From Nymphaea colorata (lineage: Eukaryota > Streptophyta > Magnoliopsida > Nymphaeales > Nymphaeaceae): 64,000 bases of DNA. Numbering within the stretch: the first letter of the stretch is position 1; every line of letters starts with the position of its first letter. The translations under genes and the position numbers were made by a program. This document shows positions 33,292-46,748 of this stretch, piece by piece. Location: NCBI RefSeq assembly GCF_008831285.2, contig NC_045143.1, positions 4,721,503-4,785,502 of the forward strand, read 5' to 3'. Under the pieces are notes generated by a model. That model saw only the letters and a list, made by a program, of their open reading frames with translations. It was not told where the DNA came from and ran no database searches.

Positions 33292-36200
33292 TCATTTCTC
33301 ATTTCCCTTGCTCTTACAATAAGGAGTGAGTGATGGGAATGATGGTACTGATTGCAGAATGAATTTACGGCTACTACGAATGCCAGGTGAAGAGGTAGAT
33401 CTTGCCAAGTCACTCAAGCAAACACGAGGAGATGAAACCCGTTTCTGGTTAGGAGAACCAGCCTTGGCCACCACGATGGGCGAACGTGTTTTGTTTAGTA
33501 TATCAGGTGTCTCAACATCCATAAGGCCATGCATCCCAGCATCAGGGTCCAGCTCAAGCACCACTTTTTTATTGCCCATTTGATGCACTGGAGTAATGGG
33601 CGAGTCCTGCCAACCAGCTGAACGGGAAGAAATGAGTGCACTTTTATATTGAGATTCAGTACCTGGATTTGGATGGCGATCAGTAGAGCCAATAACAGTA
33701 ACAGTTGACTGAGGGCATGACAATGGTGTCAAGGAGCACAGTTCTGCAAGCTGGTCCCATCCAGGAGAAACTTCATCTATTTTATTAGATTTCAAGCCTC
33801 TAGGTCTCCGTTTACAAGCAGCAGTATCTGCATCGCCATGTACCTCTTCAGAAAACATGCACCTGTCAGTGCTAGTGCTTCCAGGTGTTGCCGAGGGCCT
33901 GTGTGAGTCTGAGTGATGGTTCGAAAGTTCTGACTCTGGTGAACGGGGGTTTCTTGCTGAGAGCTGAAGCTCAGAAACTGTCTTTTCGTGGCTAACATGG
34001 GCATAATCACAAGATATGAAAACAAAAAAGGTCAGTTCATCAACCAGAATGCTGTGCTAGTTTGCCACTGAATGAAAACAGCCAAGTACCTTGAGCATTG
34101 CAACGACGGTGTAACAGGTGATGGGTTATTAGGATGGCGTCTCTCTGCATGCAAGACATTCTTATCAGTTTTGACAGCAGCTAAATCATCTTCAGCTTGG
34201 TCCTTCCATCTAACATCTTCAGCTGCTTTATAGTCCAGTTGAAGACATCCTGCAAGAAATCAATTGCATCACTGAAAATGAGAAACTAAATTACAATCCA
34301 GCAGCGAAGACTCATTTCAGTTGTTTTATAGAATGACAAAAGGATATTTGAAACAAATGCCGAAAATGAGGTCAATTGCTCAGATAACAAAGAAAACCAA
34401 TTGGTAACCGTAAGTGATGTGGCCAAAGCCAATAACAGCATGTAACTGAAAGGAACATGTGGTCCATTAACTCATGACCAATAGAGGCCTTTACATCTCA
34501 AGGGGACTCTTCCAGTAACACGTCCATAAAAAATTGACAAATTTGTTACGGGTATCGCTTGCTCCCATGTACACTAAAGATAATGTTGAGGCAACCACCT
34601 TACCTTCTTTTTGTCCGTACATGTTTTTGCATCCTTCACACCTGCAGCTATCGGAACATCCCACACCAGCCTTGGAGATGGAGCAAACAAGGATGTTTCA
34701 ATTCATAAAACAGAACTGTGCATATAATAGATGGTGAAAGTAACAGAAAAGAAAAACACTTGTGAGATCAAGACCTGGTAGCATTCGCAGTATTTCTTCA
34801 AACACCTTGACCTCTTGCAGTTACATCCCCGTTTATGTCTGGCTGATGGAGGTGTTTCCTTAACTTCTCCCTGTGGAAATTACAAGCTTCCTAATTTTCC
34901 TCCCAACATAAAGAATTACAGAGAAAGAAGGAGAAGGATCACTTACACCACTGCCATTTCCAGTAGTCTCAACAACCCAATGGACAACTCTTGGAGCAAA
35001 TGCAAGAGGATTACGAGATTCTATTTGCTGCCGTGCACTAATAACCATATCCTTGCATTCAGGTTTATTCAAACACTCTTTGCATGTACACGAATCAATA
35101 CAATATACTCCAGCAGCAAAACAATCACAATAGCTGAAACATTGATCATGAATATTAACCGCAGTCAAGAGAACTACATTTATTCAGGAAAAATAAAATA
35201 GTCATCATAGACTTACAGTTTCAAGCATTTTGACTTTTTGCATTTGCAACGTTTACAACCTTCTTTTTCTGCAGCATTTGCAGACTTCTTCCTGATAGCA
35301 TAAATAAGATTCAAAGTTTCAAACAAATGTAAAATACAGAGGAAAATAGAAATCATTAAGGGAGAAATTATGCCTTTTCTTTTTAGAGCTCAGTTGGTCA
35401 ATATCCTCCTGATAGATGCATGCATCGTCCAAGGCAATAATTTCCCGTTCAACTGGAGTTAAATCACCACCAAAGGCCTCAGAATTCATGCCCATATTCA
35501 GCGACAGGGAGTTGAAGGTAGGATCAGCACTCCCAAATTCAGGTTCCTCTTGATTCATATCTGCACCTGAAGCGATGCTCTGGGAAACAGGAGAACCATA
35601 ATTTGACTTCTCAACTAAGTCCGAGTCCTGGAAGTGGCATTTCAGACCATCTGATGGATGCCGGCTGACTACAGAAGATATATCGTTTTCCTGTATAGGT
35701 GTGTGACCATTTCTACAAGGGATCTGGCAAGGAGAATGCTTTACGGCTGTACTTCCAATGCTATTTAGGTGTAAACCAATTCCAGACGGCTTTGGACATG
35801 CCATGGTAGAGCTTCCATTCTTCTGGGTGGAAGTGTCAATTATCCCAGAAAGGGACTGACCATACATAGAAGATGAGAGCTTGGAAGATGTATGATGTGA
35901 GGCACTGACAAGTTCATTAGGTGTAAAAGTTTTACACTTGTCACCACCCAATAAGGTCGCACAAGAAACAAGACCAGTTGCTTGCGCATCTTCCACTGCG
36001 TCAGCGTCAGCACTTAAAGAGGAGCATGAGGTGTAGCCGCTTTTCATGTTCTGTGAGCAAGCTTCTGCGGCCTCAAAATCAAGACACCGCCTAGATATGC
36101 CACACTGATTCTGCACACACCATACAAATTATTAGTTGCTCATTCCACTGTAACAACACAACCTACCAATACAAAATGTTGAAACTAGACAACTCAAGGT

Positions 36201-39200
36201 TCCAACTAATATCCAGTAAAGGTAAGAAATAACAAAAAAAAACAAACAAATTAATAGAAACATGTAGCAAGTTGCCAAAGTTGGAAAGATTAACAGCATT
36301 TATCTTTATCAATAAGAGGAGAATTTCAACATCTTATTTCCAATTGAGGCAAGGCTTAAGGTTAAGCCAAAAAATGGGTTCAGCCAAGTTGAATCAACAG
36401 TTATATGCATGTCACGCTTTTGTTGTTCCATTAAATAAATAGACGTAAGATAGGCACATATGAATTGTGTTAAAAAAAAAAAAAAAAAAAAGCAACTGAT
36501 GACTGCCAAAACAGAGAACATCACCACATTGGCAAACACACTATGACCAACTTGCTTTACGTAATGTCAAAACCAAAAATTGAATAAGTGGCAAAGATCC
36601 ACTCAGAATCTGATAACTAACACAAATCATGGAGACAGATACTGAGAATCTATTTTGAGATGAATTTGAAATCATCCTCAAGGCTCCATAAAATGAAAGT
36701 ACAACCAAAAACCAACAAGTAAGAGGACAGTTTATTAGTAATAAGCTGGAAATCAAGGGATAGTATTCTTGAAACTTAGCCTTCAACTTAAGAGTTTCTA
36801 GGTATAATTGATTTTCTGTGAAAACAACACAAAAACGAAAAAGATATGGTAACAGCATGCCTCAGTTTATTTTGTAGAACTTATACCAGGACATGTAACC
36901 ATAATGCTACAGTTAAAAATAGAAGTGAAATTATGATAAATCAAAATTAATATGTAAATGAATATTATGCCCACCTTGCCCATAAAAGCCACCCAATCCA
37001 TGGTTGGGCCATTTTCTAAACTTCCCAATTTTCCATTAGGATTATCATTCTCAACAGACATTAAAGATTGTGGCACTAGCTGAGGAGTACAATCCCAACC
37101 ATTTGGCTGCTCTCCATTGGCATTGTGGTTATGGCAGGCATTAGTCAAAGTAAAAGATTGTGACTTGTCAAGGGCAGCTGCATTTTCCTTGCCATCAGAT
37201 GCACCACAAGAAAAAGCATTAGCCCCTTCATGATCCTGGTTTTCTGACTGCTGGCTTTCAGAGGGATGTGATTGAAGAGAGAGATTAGGATCAAAAAGAG
37301 CATCACTGTCCTGAACAAGTACATCAGTCCACTTCTCGTCCACCACATTTTCATTTTCTTCTTCCAGTCCACCAATCTCCTTTGTGCCAGTATCTTCTGC
37401 GGTTGCAACTTGAAGCAATACTTGTTCTCCTGCACTATCAGAATGAATATATGTGACATCATCTGACACCTTCAGCATGGTTTCCCTTAATCTCCTCACC
37501 TTTTTTATACTGACCGCATCATCATCATTGCTTAAAGAGGCACAGACACAGCTAGACTGTTGAATTTGTGATTGCTCAGTGGCTTGTTTGCAACATGTAT
37601 CAGGTGAATCATCACTCTTACTACCATCGTCTACAGAATGAGCAAGAAAGTCACCAATACATGCAGATGGGCTACCAGTATCAAACTGCAATGAGTCCTG
37701 ATCACTCAATTTCTTTTGGAAACATGGTATCATCTCAAATTGTTGAGCTAGTGAACCAACTTTGATCCGTCCAACACCATCAGAACATGATGGAATTGCA
37801 GCACCTTCCCTTTCATGTTTAGAAGAAAAACTTTCAGGACCAGATGATTCAGAACACATCGTCCTGAAAATTGGAAAAGAAAATTTACGTGACCAAGGAA
37901 TGCTGCAATAATAAAAGTTAAATGACACAAACAAGTTTAAGTGTAGCAATCAACAGAAAGATATAATTAACAGATACCTTCTCAAAATTGTTTCTCTCTT
38001 CAAAACATCACGGGGTGATGTGAAAATAGTGGCTGGTGGTGGCAAATTGAACTCACCAAATGCTTGCACAACATGAGCAGATTTGATAGGCTTGATAGGT
38101 GAAAGATTGCTAAGGTAATTGAAAACAGGAGAATCCTACAAAAATGCGACAACCAACATCAACATTGTTACCAGACAGAGAAAAAAAGAGGAAGAGAACA
38201 AAAATAATGCACACTCATAATGAATAATTCGGTGAAAAGACTCTTCCCTTTTTCTTCCAAATCCAGCATTCTTCTTAAAGTAAACCCAAAGAAAGCACTT
38301 GATTTAATACACTGGGATTTCTTAGAACTATGATCATCCACATGCTTTGGACCATCAGGGACCATTGGATCACCAACACCTCCATGTGGACAAGTTGTTA
38401 TTCGAGTTATTTCAAGAACCAGGACTCTTTTCACCCTTCCACTTAAACATGGAAACTGAAAGAGACAAATTTGTTAAACAATTCTGAAATTTTGAATTTC
38501 ATTCTTTCTTTTCATGACTTACTGCATGGACATGCTGATAAAATACTACTTGATAATGGTTTCCTCAACTTTGACAAAGCTTTTAGTTGACAAATATGTG
38601 GAAATTACCATCCTATAAATCATATGCTAGCTGGCTTAAGGTAACAAGTTATTGATATTTTAGCCCTTACTGTGTATGCAAGAAATTCAAGACATTGCCA
38701 AGAAGTTTTTGGCTGTTAGGTGGAATCTCTTAGACTGTTACTCTTACAATATTTTGGCATACTTCGGCTCAAGAAAGAGAGAAGGCCATTAGCTGAAGAC
38801 CTACAAAAGTACCCACTTGGTGCCAATCATGGAAAACTAGATGCTACGACAACCATTTTCTGGGTGGCTGAATATCATATATTAGCAAGCACTAACTCAT
38901 AGTTCATATTTCTTATTTATATTTGAGAATCCCAATTAGCAGTAAAAAAGCTAATCAATATAATGATAAAACTTTCTTATGGAAGAGATTGAACAAAAGA
39001 TAATTTAGTCTATCTACTAGGAACACAGTATTTTGCCCTTCTACAAGGGTAGAACCAGGGAGGAACGATGCCACTCAGAGAATTTCAAAGAAGAAAATGC
39101 TGTGCAATTTTTTGGAAAGAAAAAATAAGAAAGTTTCCCACCCTTCAAAATTTTTCCACAATATTATCCACTATATGTCCCCTCCCCACAACCCCCAAAC

Positions 39201-40752
39201 TTTCTTCCCCATGTCAATTTCCTGGGTTGGTGGACTCCATGCTTAAGAAGTTGAATGTACAAAAAGCATCCTTAAGAAGATGGTGGCCAGTGCGAAATAT
39301 AATAAACAGGATAGGAAAAACATTAATCAAACGTCAATAGAGGCTGCAAGGAGTCGGAGCCTCCTTCAAATGGCCCTTCGAGAATTAACAAATAGAAGAA
39401 TTCATCAGGCTTATGATGAGAAATCTTTTAGGCAATCTATTGGCTGTGAGGAGATGCTAGGTCTCGGACAGACTGGTGATGGACAAGGGAAAAGTTCAAC
39501 CTTTGATAAGTACTAGTCTGTTACCAGAATCACAATTATTGACAAGTTCACTCTCTCACGACGGACAAGCATTGTTTAGTGATTTGCAGCCATTTATGGA
39601 CACCTACTACTTAGGCAGCGGCCCATTTCAGTGGTGCACTTGCTCTATCATTTTGTAAACAAAAGAAAAAGCCGAGCATCTCGGAACAAACACTAAATAG
39701 TGGAAAAACATACGTCGCTATAAGCTACTCTATAAGTACCAAACCAAATTTCCTCTCCTACGCGGACTGAGTTTAATATATTTTCAATACAAAGTGAAAA
39801 ATAAAAGGCAGGTGAGGAAAAGATATAGAAGCATGGTTCATATTCAACGACCTGAACGTAGCGTTGTTCCACGGATGAGTTTCAATTAACAGTTAAACAT
39901 CAAGACTTTATTATAAAAATTGGATAAGTGTTAGAACGCCTTTTTGCATTACAAAAACAAAAAAGGAAATTGGAAAATAAAAAGAAATTGGCAAAATATC
40001 AAGCGGAGTAACTAAAAATATTAGAAGTATTGAAGATCGGCGAAAGATAAGACTGGGTCATCCTGGAAAAGGCAAAGGTTCATGCATGAACCACAAGATC
40101 TAAGAAACTAGAGGAAGACACGATGGGTCATCCAATATGTTTTCAGTAAGCTAATCAAGAAACGTTAGAGTAGATGCACTGAAGGGATTGTCTTGATCCG
40201 CCAAAAGGGTGAAGGCAAGATGGAGGGCAAAGTGGGAGACTGTATTCTGAAGCAATAAGCCAGAACATATTTCCAAGAATGCGAACACAACAAAAACCCC
40301 TCAGAAACAATTACTCCCGATGATCACCGCAGATCATCCATAATATTTCAAGCACACCATCAAATTAGAAAACGAGGACAGATCGAGAAAGGAAGCGGCA
40401 AAAACATATTCCGACAGAGTCATCACTCAATCAAAACATCCACAAACAAAATGAACCCCGCAAAAATCGCGATAAAGATTCCAAGATCCGCCCCCACTCT
40501 AACTCCAACCTCAAGACAAAGACATCATCCTACCTCGACCCACGACGTCACAAACGAAAACCACTCACTCGCATTCGCACTCACTGGCACGCGACGCACA
40601 CACAGGAAGGGAAGGCATACCTGTACTATAGGAGAACGCAGGGAGGGTGAAGATTCAACGGCAACATTGGCGGCAGAGGCGCCCTCTCCATCGCGATGAT
40701 GAAGAGGGCGGAGGCCGACGATCAGATCCTTCTTCTGCGGAGACCCCTCCAT
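33292..40752 (-). CDS. TSO1-like CXC-domain (CPP/TCX family) transcription regulator
   Basis: Ten coding exons on the minus strand join in frame to 1066 aa: 40752-40621, 38135-37978, 37863-36975, 36110-35374, 35291-35217, 35133-34947, 34870-34775, 34670-34604, 34249-34090 and 33991-33292. Residues 45-63 ([19 protein letters not shown]), a RRCLDFEA motif near 400 and GIGLHLN are TSO1-subfamily marks. CXC1 begins at C651 ([16 protein letters not shown]), the linker RNPLAFAP is at 704-711, and CXC2 begins at C742 ([13 protein letters not shown]). These Cys motifs bind zinc and AT-rich CHR-like DNA; in Arabidopsis TSO1 controls meristem and floral cell proliferation with MYB3R1. The intron after exon 4 starts with GC (AAAAG|GCATAA) and is 82 nt; exon 8 follows an AAG acceptor. 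Intron 1 is 2.5 kb and holds a possible extra exon (38455-38213). Exact boundaries are inferred, most securely for exons 2-9. Confidence 0.88.
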
Positions 40753-42374
40753 CACGCAGCCCTCTCTATCTCTCTCCCTTTCTCCCCCCTTCTTAACTAT
40801 TCAAGGATTTCCCGATGTCGGAGGCGGCGCCTGAAAAAGGGCATTGCCGGTGGTCAACAGCCGGAGCGACCACTGATCACTTTCACTATCCACTCTTCCC
40901 TCCCTCCCATTTTCCCCAAACCCTCTCTCTATCCTCTCTCAATTCGAGTTCGAGGAGCACGAGCGGGAACGCGGATTACGTTGTACGTACAAAAATGCTC
41001 GTAGACGTGAAGGTATATCTCTGCTCCGTAGATACAAACCCTTCCGCGCACACACGTGTCCCTCGGGAGCGAGCGTGCGTGCGTGCGTGCGTGCGTGTGT
41101 GTGTGAGGCGCGCGCCTCGCCAGCTTGAGCGGGTTTCGCGGGTCGGGTCAGACTGATCCATGTCGGATCCGTATGTGGCTTTTCATGAAAAAAGTCAGTA
41201 TGACAGAACCAGGCTTTGGGTTTGAATTTATTTTCTTTTGACCACCTTTCCTGCGGCTAATTCAAGCAGTTAAATGAAAAAAATCAAAAACTCTGCCTTT
41301 TTTTTTTGGTACTCATAAACGAGTCAACAATTTTTTTTTTTTGGTTGGATTTGGGTTTGACCAGGTCTTTGGTGCGGATGCTTCGGATAAGAACGCACCT
41401 GAGTCAGGTGCGGTTCCGGATCTTTTTCAGACAATGTCGGTTTGGAAATTCTTGTTTGCGTAACCGAACCGATTGGGCGGGAAGCGGTCGGATATGATAT
41501 CAATTATTGACCTGATTCGGACGTGGATCCAAGTTGTCACTCAACCTGTAATAATATGACTCCATGAAAGCGTTTGTTTCTATCAAGAAGCTGCAATTAA
41601 TCAATTCAATCCTGTTTGAAGCTTCTCTATATTGAAAATATTTTCATACATGTGATGTTGGGTGATGTTGTCGAACGGCTTAAGCTTTAAAATATTTTCA
41701 TATCTGATGTTGGCAATGGGTTTCGATCTCGTAACATCCCGATTGAAACCACTTGGTTTTCTATTCGTTGGCTCTCAAAATATGTAATTGGAAATTTGGT
41801 TCAAATGAATTTGATCTATGAATCTATACTACCGGTGGACGTAGCCATACGGGTCTTCCCAGTAGCTTCATATTTGGCAACCATTCTTGATCCAAACTTT
41901 TGGGGTTCGAGTCGGTCATGATATCGCCGATCTGAATCTCTTTGGGACAAAACTCAACATCGATCGGATTAATGTCATTAATGTTCACTGAGAAATTTGA
42001 TCAAGCCATCTCGTTTTGGTAAGTGGTTCGTCTTTATCATTTTTTTTAATAGTTTACTTTATGATGTTTACTTTTAAAACATGGAGAATTTATAAGAGAA
42101 ATAACGTTTCTTAAATGTGTAGATGAGTTTTTTGGCTTCTGGAATTCATCTTATATGTTGTCCACAAAACATGACTTTTATGTTTTTATGCATGCATATC
42201 ACATGTGCCTTATTACTTTAAGAAAGAAACTTTGTAAATACAATACCCATTTCTCAATATTCATATTCGCGTCTTCCATATGAAAGATGTTACATCCAAA
42301 TATATGAGATATCAAGCCATGACACAAGTGGAATCTGCTTAGTTCTTGGCATTGCTAATGTATGTATATTTCAA

Positions 42375-42417
<43 letters not shown>

Positions 42418-44516
42418 TCATTTAAAAATAAAGAAATTTTCAAGAGACTCGTGTGGACAGTCCACTGTATCTGAACGTGCATAAGGAGGTCGGTGCATCG
42501 CAAGGGACGGGAACCGATAGTGGTAAGGGACCAGTCACTGTTTCAAACTCCAATTGTGTCAGTTTTCTATACTACGAAAAGAAAGCACCAATATGCAAGT
42601 TGAATTATAGGAAGGGTTATTAGAGGCTCTAATTGTAGTTTGTATCCTATAGAAATAGGAAAAAGAGAGGAGGTTTCGTCCTTCATTCGAGCTGTGAGAT
42701 TTTCTATCAATCACCTGAAATGGATACGTTTAAACTTTTAAATCTCACAAAAATTAGAATCGATTTCGTCTTTCGTTTAGAAAGATTGAACACTATATAT
42801 TTATACATTGACAACATATCAAAGTATGAAAAATGAAGAATGAATATTCAATCGAGAATTTTCTGCCTTGCTTTTCTCTCAACTGGGAGTTGATCCGGTG
42901 AAACAAGAGGAGTTATGAGGGTTAATTTTCTCTGCAATGAAATACCAATTTGATAGCGTCAGTATTGATGCCAACAGTATAATTCCCAAGACAGTAACAC
43001 ATATTGTAAACAAACAAATTACATTGAAATAAGTCTTCCCTAACTTGGCCAATTAGAATACTGACATAAATATTTGTCAGTAGTTCCTTCCTTGGATTTT
43101 GGAGAACTTAGGAGGGTGCTTGATAAATAATAAGAAGAAGATTGTATTCTTAGAATCATTCACATAAAATGCGTATTATTCGAAAAAAAACACTTATAAT
43201 ACTTGAAAAATAAGTCAGTTGTATAAAACGACAATTTAGAAGCATCTTTTTTTTTTAAAAAACACCATAAAATAAAAAAACATAAAAAAACACGCATTAT
43301 ATGCATTTTTTCATATTTTTATTAATTTTTATTTTTTATAATTTTCAAGATTTATTAAATGTTTTAAATTTAAAAAAATGACGAGATTTTCCCTAGATGT
43401 TCCCAAGATATACAACTTTACCTTATTATACTCGAGAAATTCATCATTGTATAATATTCATACATGGTATATGTGACAATGCTTAGAACACATGTTTTAA
43501 AACACGCATGATCTAAAAATATTAAGTTTTTGTTTTAGGAAACATGATCAGAATTATGGATTTTGTTTCGAGGATCAATAATTAGACACTAATCACACAA
43601 TATCTCCTAAAATAAGAAGATGGCATATATTTTTTAAACAAGTGTCATCCAAAAGCACAATGTTCTAGTATGCCCTCTAAAATACTCTCCTATAAAGAAA
43701 GAGGGAGAGATGGAATTAAACAATTTTAATGCGCTTACAGTTTTTAGTTGGCCTTAAATTCTATATTTATTGCAGAAAAGTGTTCAATCTTTGATATAAA
43801 ACTAATGAATTTCTTGTTTTGATTAGCCAAGTAATTCGTCAAACTCGAACAAGTGTTGAAACTATTTTCCGAGTTGCTATTTAACAGGTTGCCTTAGTCA
43901 GATCTCTATTAGGTTATGCAAAGGAGACATCCTGATGATGTCTTGAGTTAACTTGAAGTTTGAAAGTTCAATCAACTCTCTAGCCAGTCTCGAGTCCTGG
44001 GCTGCGAAGGGTCGCCTTCAGCTCGACGGAGCACCTCTTTACTTTTGTGGCCCAGGAGAGTAGCACCTACCCGGAATCAAAGCGGAGACGCACTATCTAC
44101 GTATCCCCGGCCATGAGCCCCGACTTGCTATGTTACCTTCTTGAGGCATATCAAAAAGTTAATTCATTCTAGACCCCATACAAACACAATTTTTAATAAG
44201 TATTCAGACATAAGCTTCTGGGCATGCTTTAAGTCATTCACATTAATGACTTCTTGGTTCCCCAAGTGCTTGTTAATTAGTTTCTGTCACATAAAGCGCG
44301 TGCACACACACAGCACACATTACATATATATATATATATGAACAAGTGAACGATGACTTTCGTTAAATAGAGTCTCTCAATCATCTAACCAAGGCCGTCC
44401 GTCTAAAGTACAATAAGAAAAATGTGCAAAACGCATGTTGGATCGTGACGGCACCGATTAAATTGTTGTGTGACTATAAAAAGCTAAAGTCACCATCAGC
44501 TTTCCTCTCTCTCTCT

Positions 44517-44575
<59 letters not shown>

Positions 44576-46661
44576 AACCTCAAACGTCGTGTGTTATTAG
44601 TTGAGACACCGAGTCCCACAGCACACCTAACGTTCTTATTTTATGGGTATGAAATTGGGATCTGACCCATTGTTTTAACCGTATATTTGTTCAGCAGGTA
44701 GCTGGGAACAAGCTTCCTTCTATTGTTTTAAATTCTTGTTGTTGTCACAGATGTACCAAATTATTGGCATGCTTGCAGAGAATGAGTGTATTATAATTTG
44801 ACATGCTTATTCAGTGCTTATATTTTAGAACTGGATTTAGCTGCAATCTTATAATTTTCGGTGTGCATGCAACAACTAAAAATTTCAATATTTAGTATTT
44901 TTCAAGTTTTATACAATGGCTACTTAAAATCCCGAAACAATGTCCTTATCGGCCTAGCCATCTCGGTCCAAACAGACATTCCTTAGTTTTGGGCCATGAA
45001 GATCAGATTTCTACTTAAAATTCCCCAACATTTGATGTTCTATTGGACAAATATTTATGAAAACCTTCTGTATGCATGAATGCAACACACAAATATGATC
45101 AGCGTTATTTATTTCTATATTAACATTATGCTACAAGCTAATGTCACACTTATATGCTCCAAAGATCCATAAAAGAGATAAGCAGCCACAAAGTGCCAAT
45201 GCATACTACCAAGTGATTCTGCTTAAACCTAGGCATTGGGCTGGCCCGGCCTCATAACTAGTAGGGCCCGACATCCAAAAATTGGGTCTGGGCCCAGTCC
45301 GATTAAATTTAAAATATATTTTTAGTATAAATATAATTAATTATGATAAAATATTATATATGTATATATATATATATAGATTAATAAAAAATTCTAAAAA
45401 AATAAAATATCGGGCCCGAAATGGACTTATTGGACCCACTCGGGCCGGCCCGATAACGAGTCGGGCCGGGTACCTGGCGGCAGCCCGGCCCAGTGCCCAG
45501 CCTTAATCCTGCTAGCCAGTGGATGACTCAGATAAGCAATCTCTCCAAATTGGTTGACTCATCAATCGTATATTTCTCCACTCATTTGAATGTAAAAGAT
45601 CCAATGATCGACCCAAAGCACACAAAGCAACCCAATTATTGAACAACAAGTGTCGGAAAAGGCGGCGACAACCACCACTTGATGGAACTCATCCATGGTG
45701 CTTGGCTTGTGTGGTGAAACACTAGTTAGATTAAAAAGGACAGATTGGATGCAGCATCAATTTGTTTTTTGCTGGTTTGGGCATTAGCTTATAGTGGCCA
45801 AGAAATTAAAAAAAGATGCAGTCTAGAAGATGCATCCAATCATCTAAGAAATAATGCATGTGTTCCATGGACTATTATTGGCACCAAAAGATTCCTTCTT
45901 AGTAGCTATGGGGAAGAAGGAACCTCAGTAGCAAATGAGAAAGAAGAGAACAGCACAAAAGTCAGGGTCCAAGAAAAGAAAGGAAACTTCGAGTGATGGT
46001 TCTCCTCTTTGTAAGCATGCATGTTTTCTTATAATGTAGCATTATTGTCTGTCAGCATTTTGCAGGCTTTTCTTAATTATATATTAGAAACAACAACGCA
46101 AGTAATCCTAATATTTAAGCACTTAATTAACATTTTCATGACAATGAATTTTCTAAAATGCTAAAAGCAGAAAACTAAAGATTTCCATAATTTGAAAATA
46201 CTGAACACTAAAAATTAATTTTTCAAGACTACCATTTCATATAGACAATTTTGACCAAGAGAACCAAAATAGATTGGGATGTTGATGGGTTGCCTCTAGA
46301 TAAGCTTAAATATTCATGTAGGCAAAGTTTTTAAGGTTCAAGTTGCCAGGATCATTCTTTTTCAGATGGTAAGATTCTTTCTTATTCCAAGACTAGGAAT
46401 CAAGACACCTTTCAATGTGGTATTTATTTAAACATGGTTTTGCAATAATAAAGTTAGAACATGGAAAAAGGCAATTAACCAAGAATTGGGTAGTCATTAA
46501 AAGTTTCAGGGCAGTGGTAGATTGAACCGAGTTCTCTGAAAGTTCACTCAAGAGCCCATGGACCTAAAAATGGTTCAGTCAGGTAGGCCCGGCCAACTTC
46601 CCTCCTTATTCTATTGGCAATTTGGTTCTCTCTCTCTCTCAATCGCTCTTTGATCCTTCCC
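40753..46661. other. Intergenic region between TSO1-like gene and CDA cluster
   Basis: The first 350 bp are GC-rich with CT tracts and a GT run (41079-41106) and probably form the promoter and leader of the minus-strand TSO1-like gene. The rest is AT-rich. AT repeats lie at 42378-42415 and 44521-44558, the latter running directly into an AG repeat. A dispersed repeat is at 45227-45502. An open frame at 45745-45996 lacks an ATG. A GC-richer patch at 43980-44115 is unexplained. No gene is supported. Confidence 0.5.
45227..45502. repeat. GC-ended, AT-core dispersed repeat flanked by TTAA
   Basis: The left end ACCTAGGCATTGGGCTGG and the right end, read inward, GGCTGGGCACTGGGCCGG form inverted ends. 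TTAA flanks both (45223-45226, 45503-45506). The core is AT-rich with an AT microsatellite. GGGCCGGCCCG-like strings occur at both sides. This is the best preserved of three copies in the window. Confidence 0.75.
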
Positions 46662-46669
46662 TATTTATA
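46662..46669 (+). promoter_or_regulatory. TATA box of CDA copy 1
   Basis: TATTTATA, inside CCTATTTATACC, lies 80 bp before the ATG. The identical context precedes CDA copy 2. Confidence 0.7.
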
Positions 46670-46748
46670 CCATCTTCTCCCATTAGACGTGCACTAATCC
46701 CAAACCTCACGCACCCACCTGCACCAAGTCCAAAGCTTGGCTAAGTCC

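Noticed and set aside
35337-35374. Extending TSO1-like exon 4 to a GT donor at 35337
   Set aside because: It keeps phase but would leave a 46-nt intron, shorter than plants normally splice; the GC donor gives 82 nt and a conserved junction.
38720-39658. Several overlapping open frames within intron 1 of the TSO1-like gene
   Set aside because: No recognisable motif and no splice signals in phase with the host exons; may be transposon debris.
45745-45996. 83-codon open frame with a hydrophobic N-terminus, like a secreted peptide
   Set aside because: It has no ATG (starts TTG) and no promoter or homolog was recognised.
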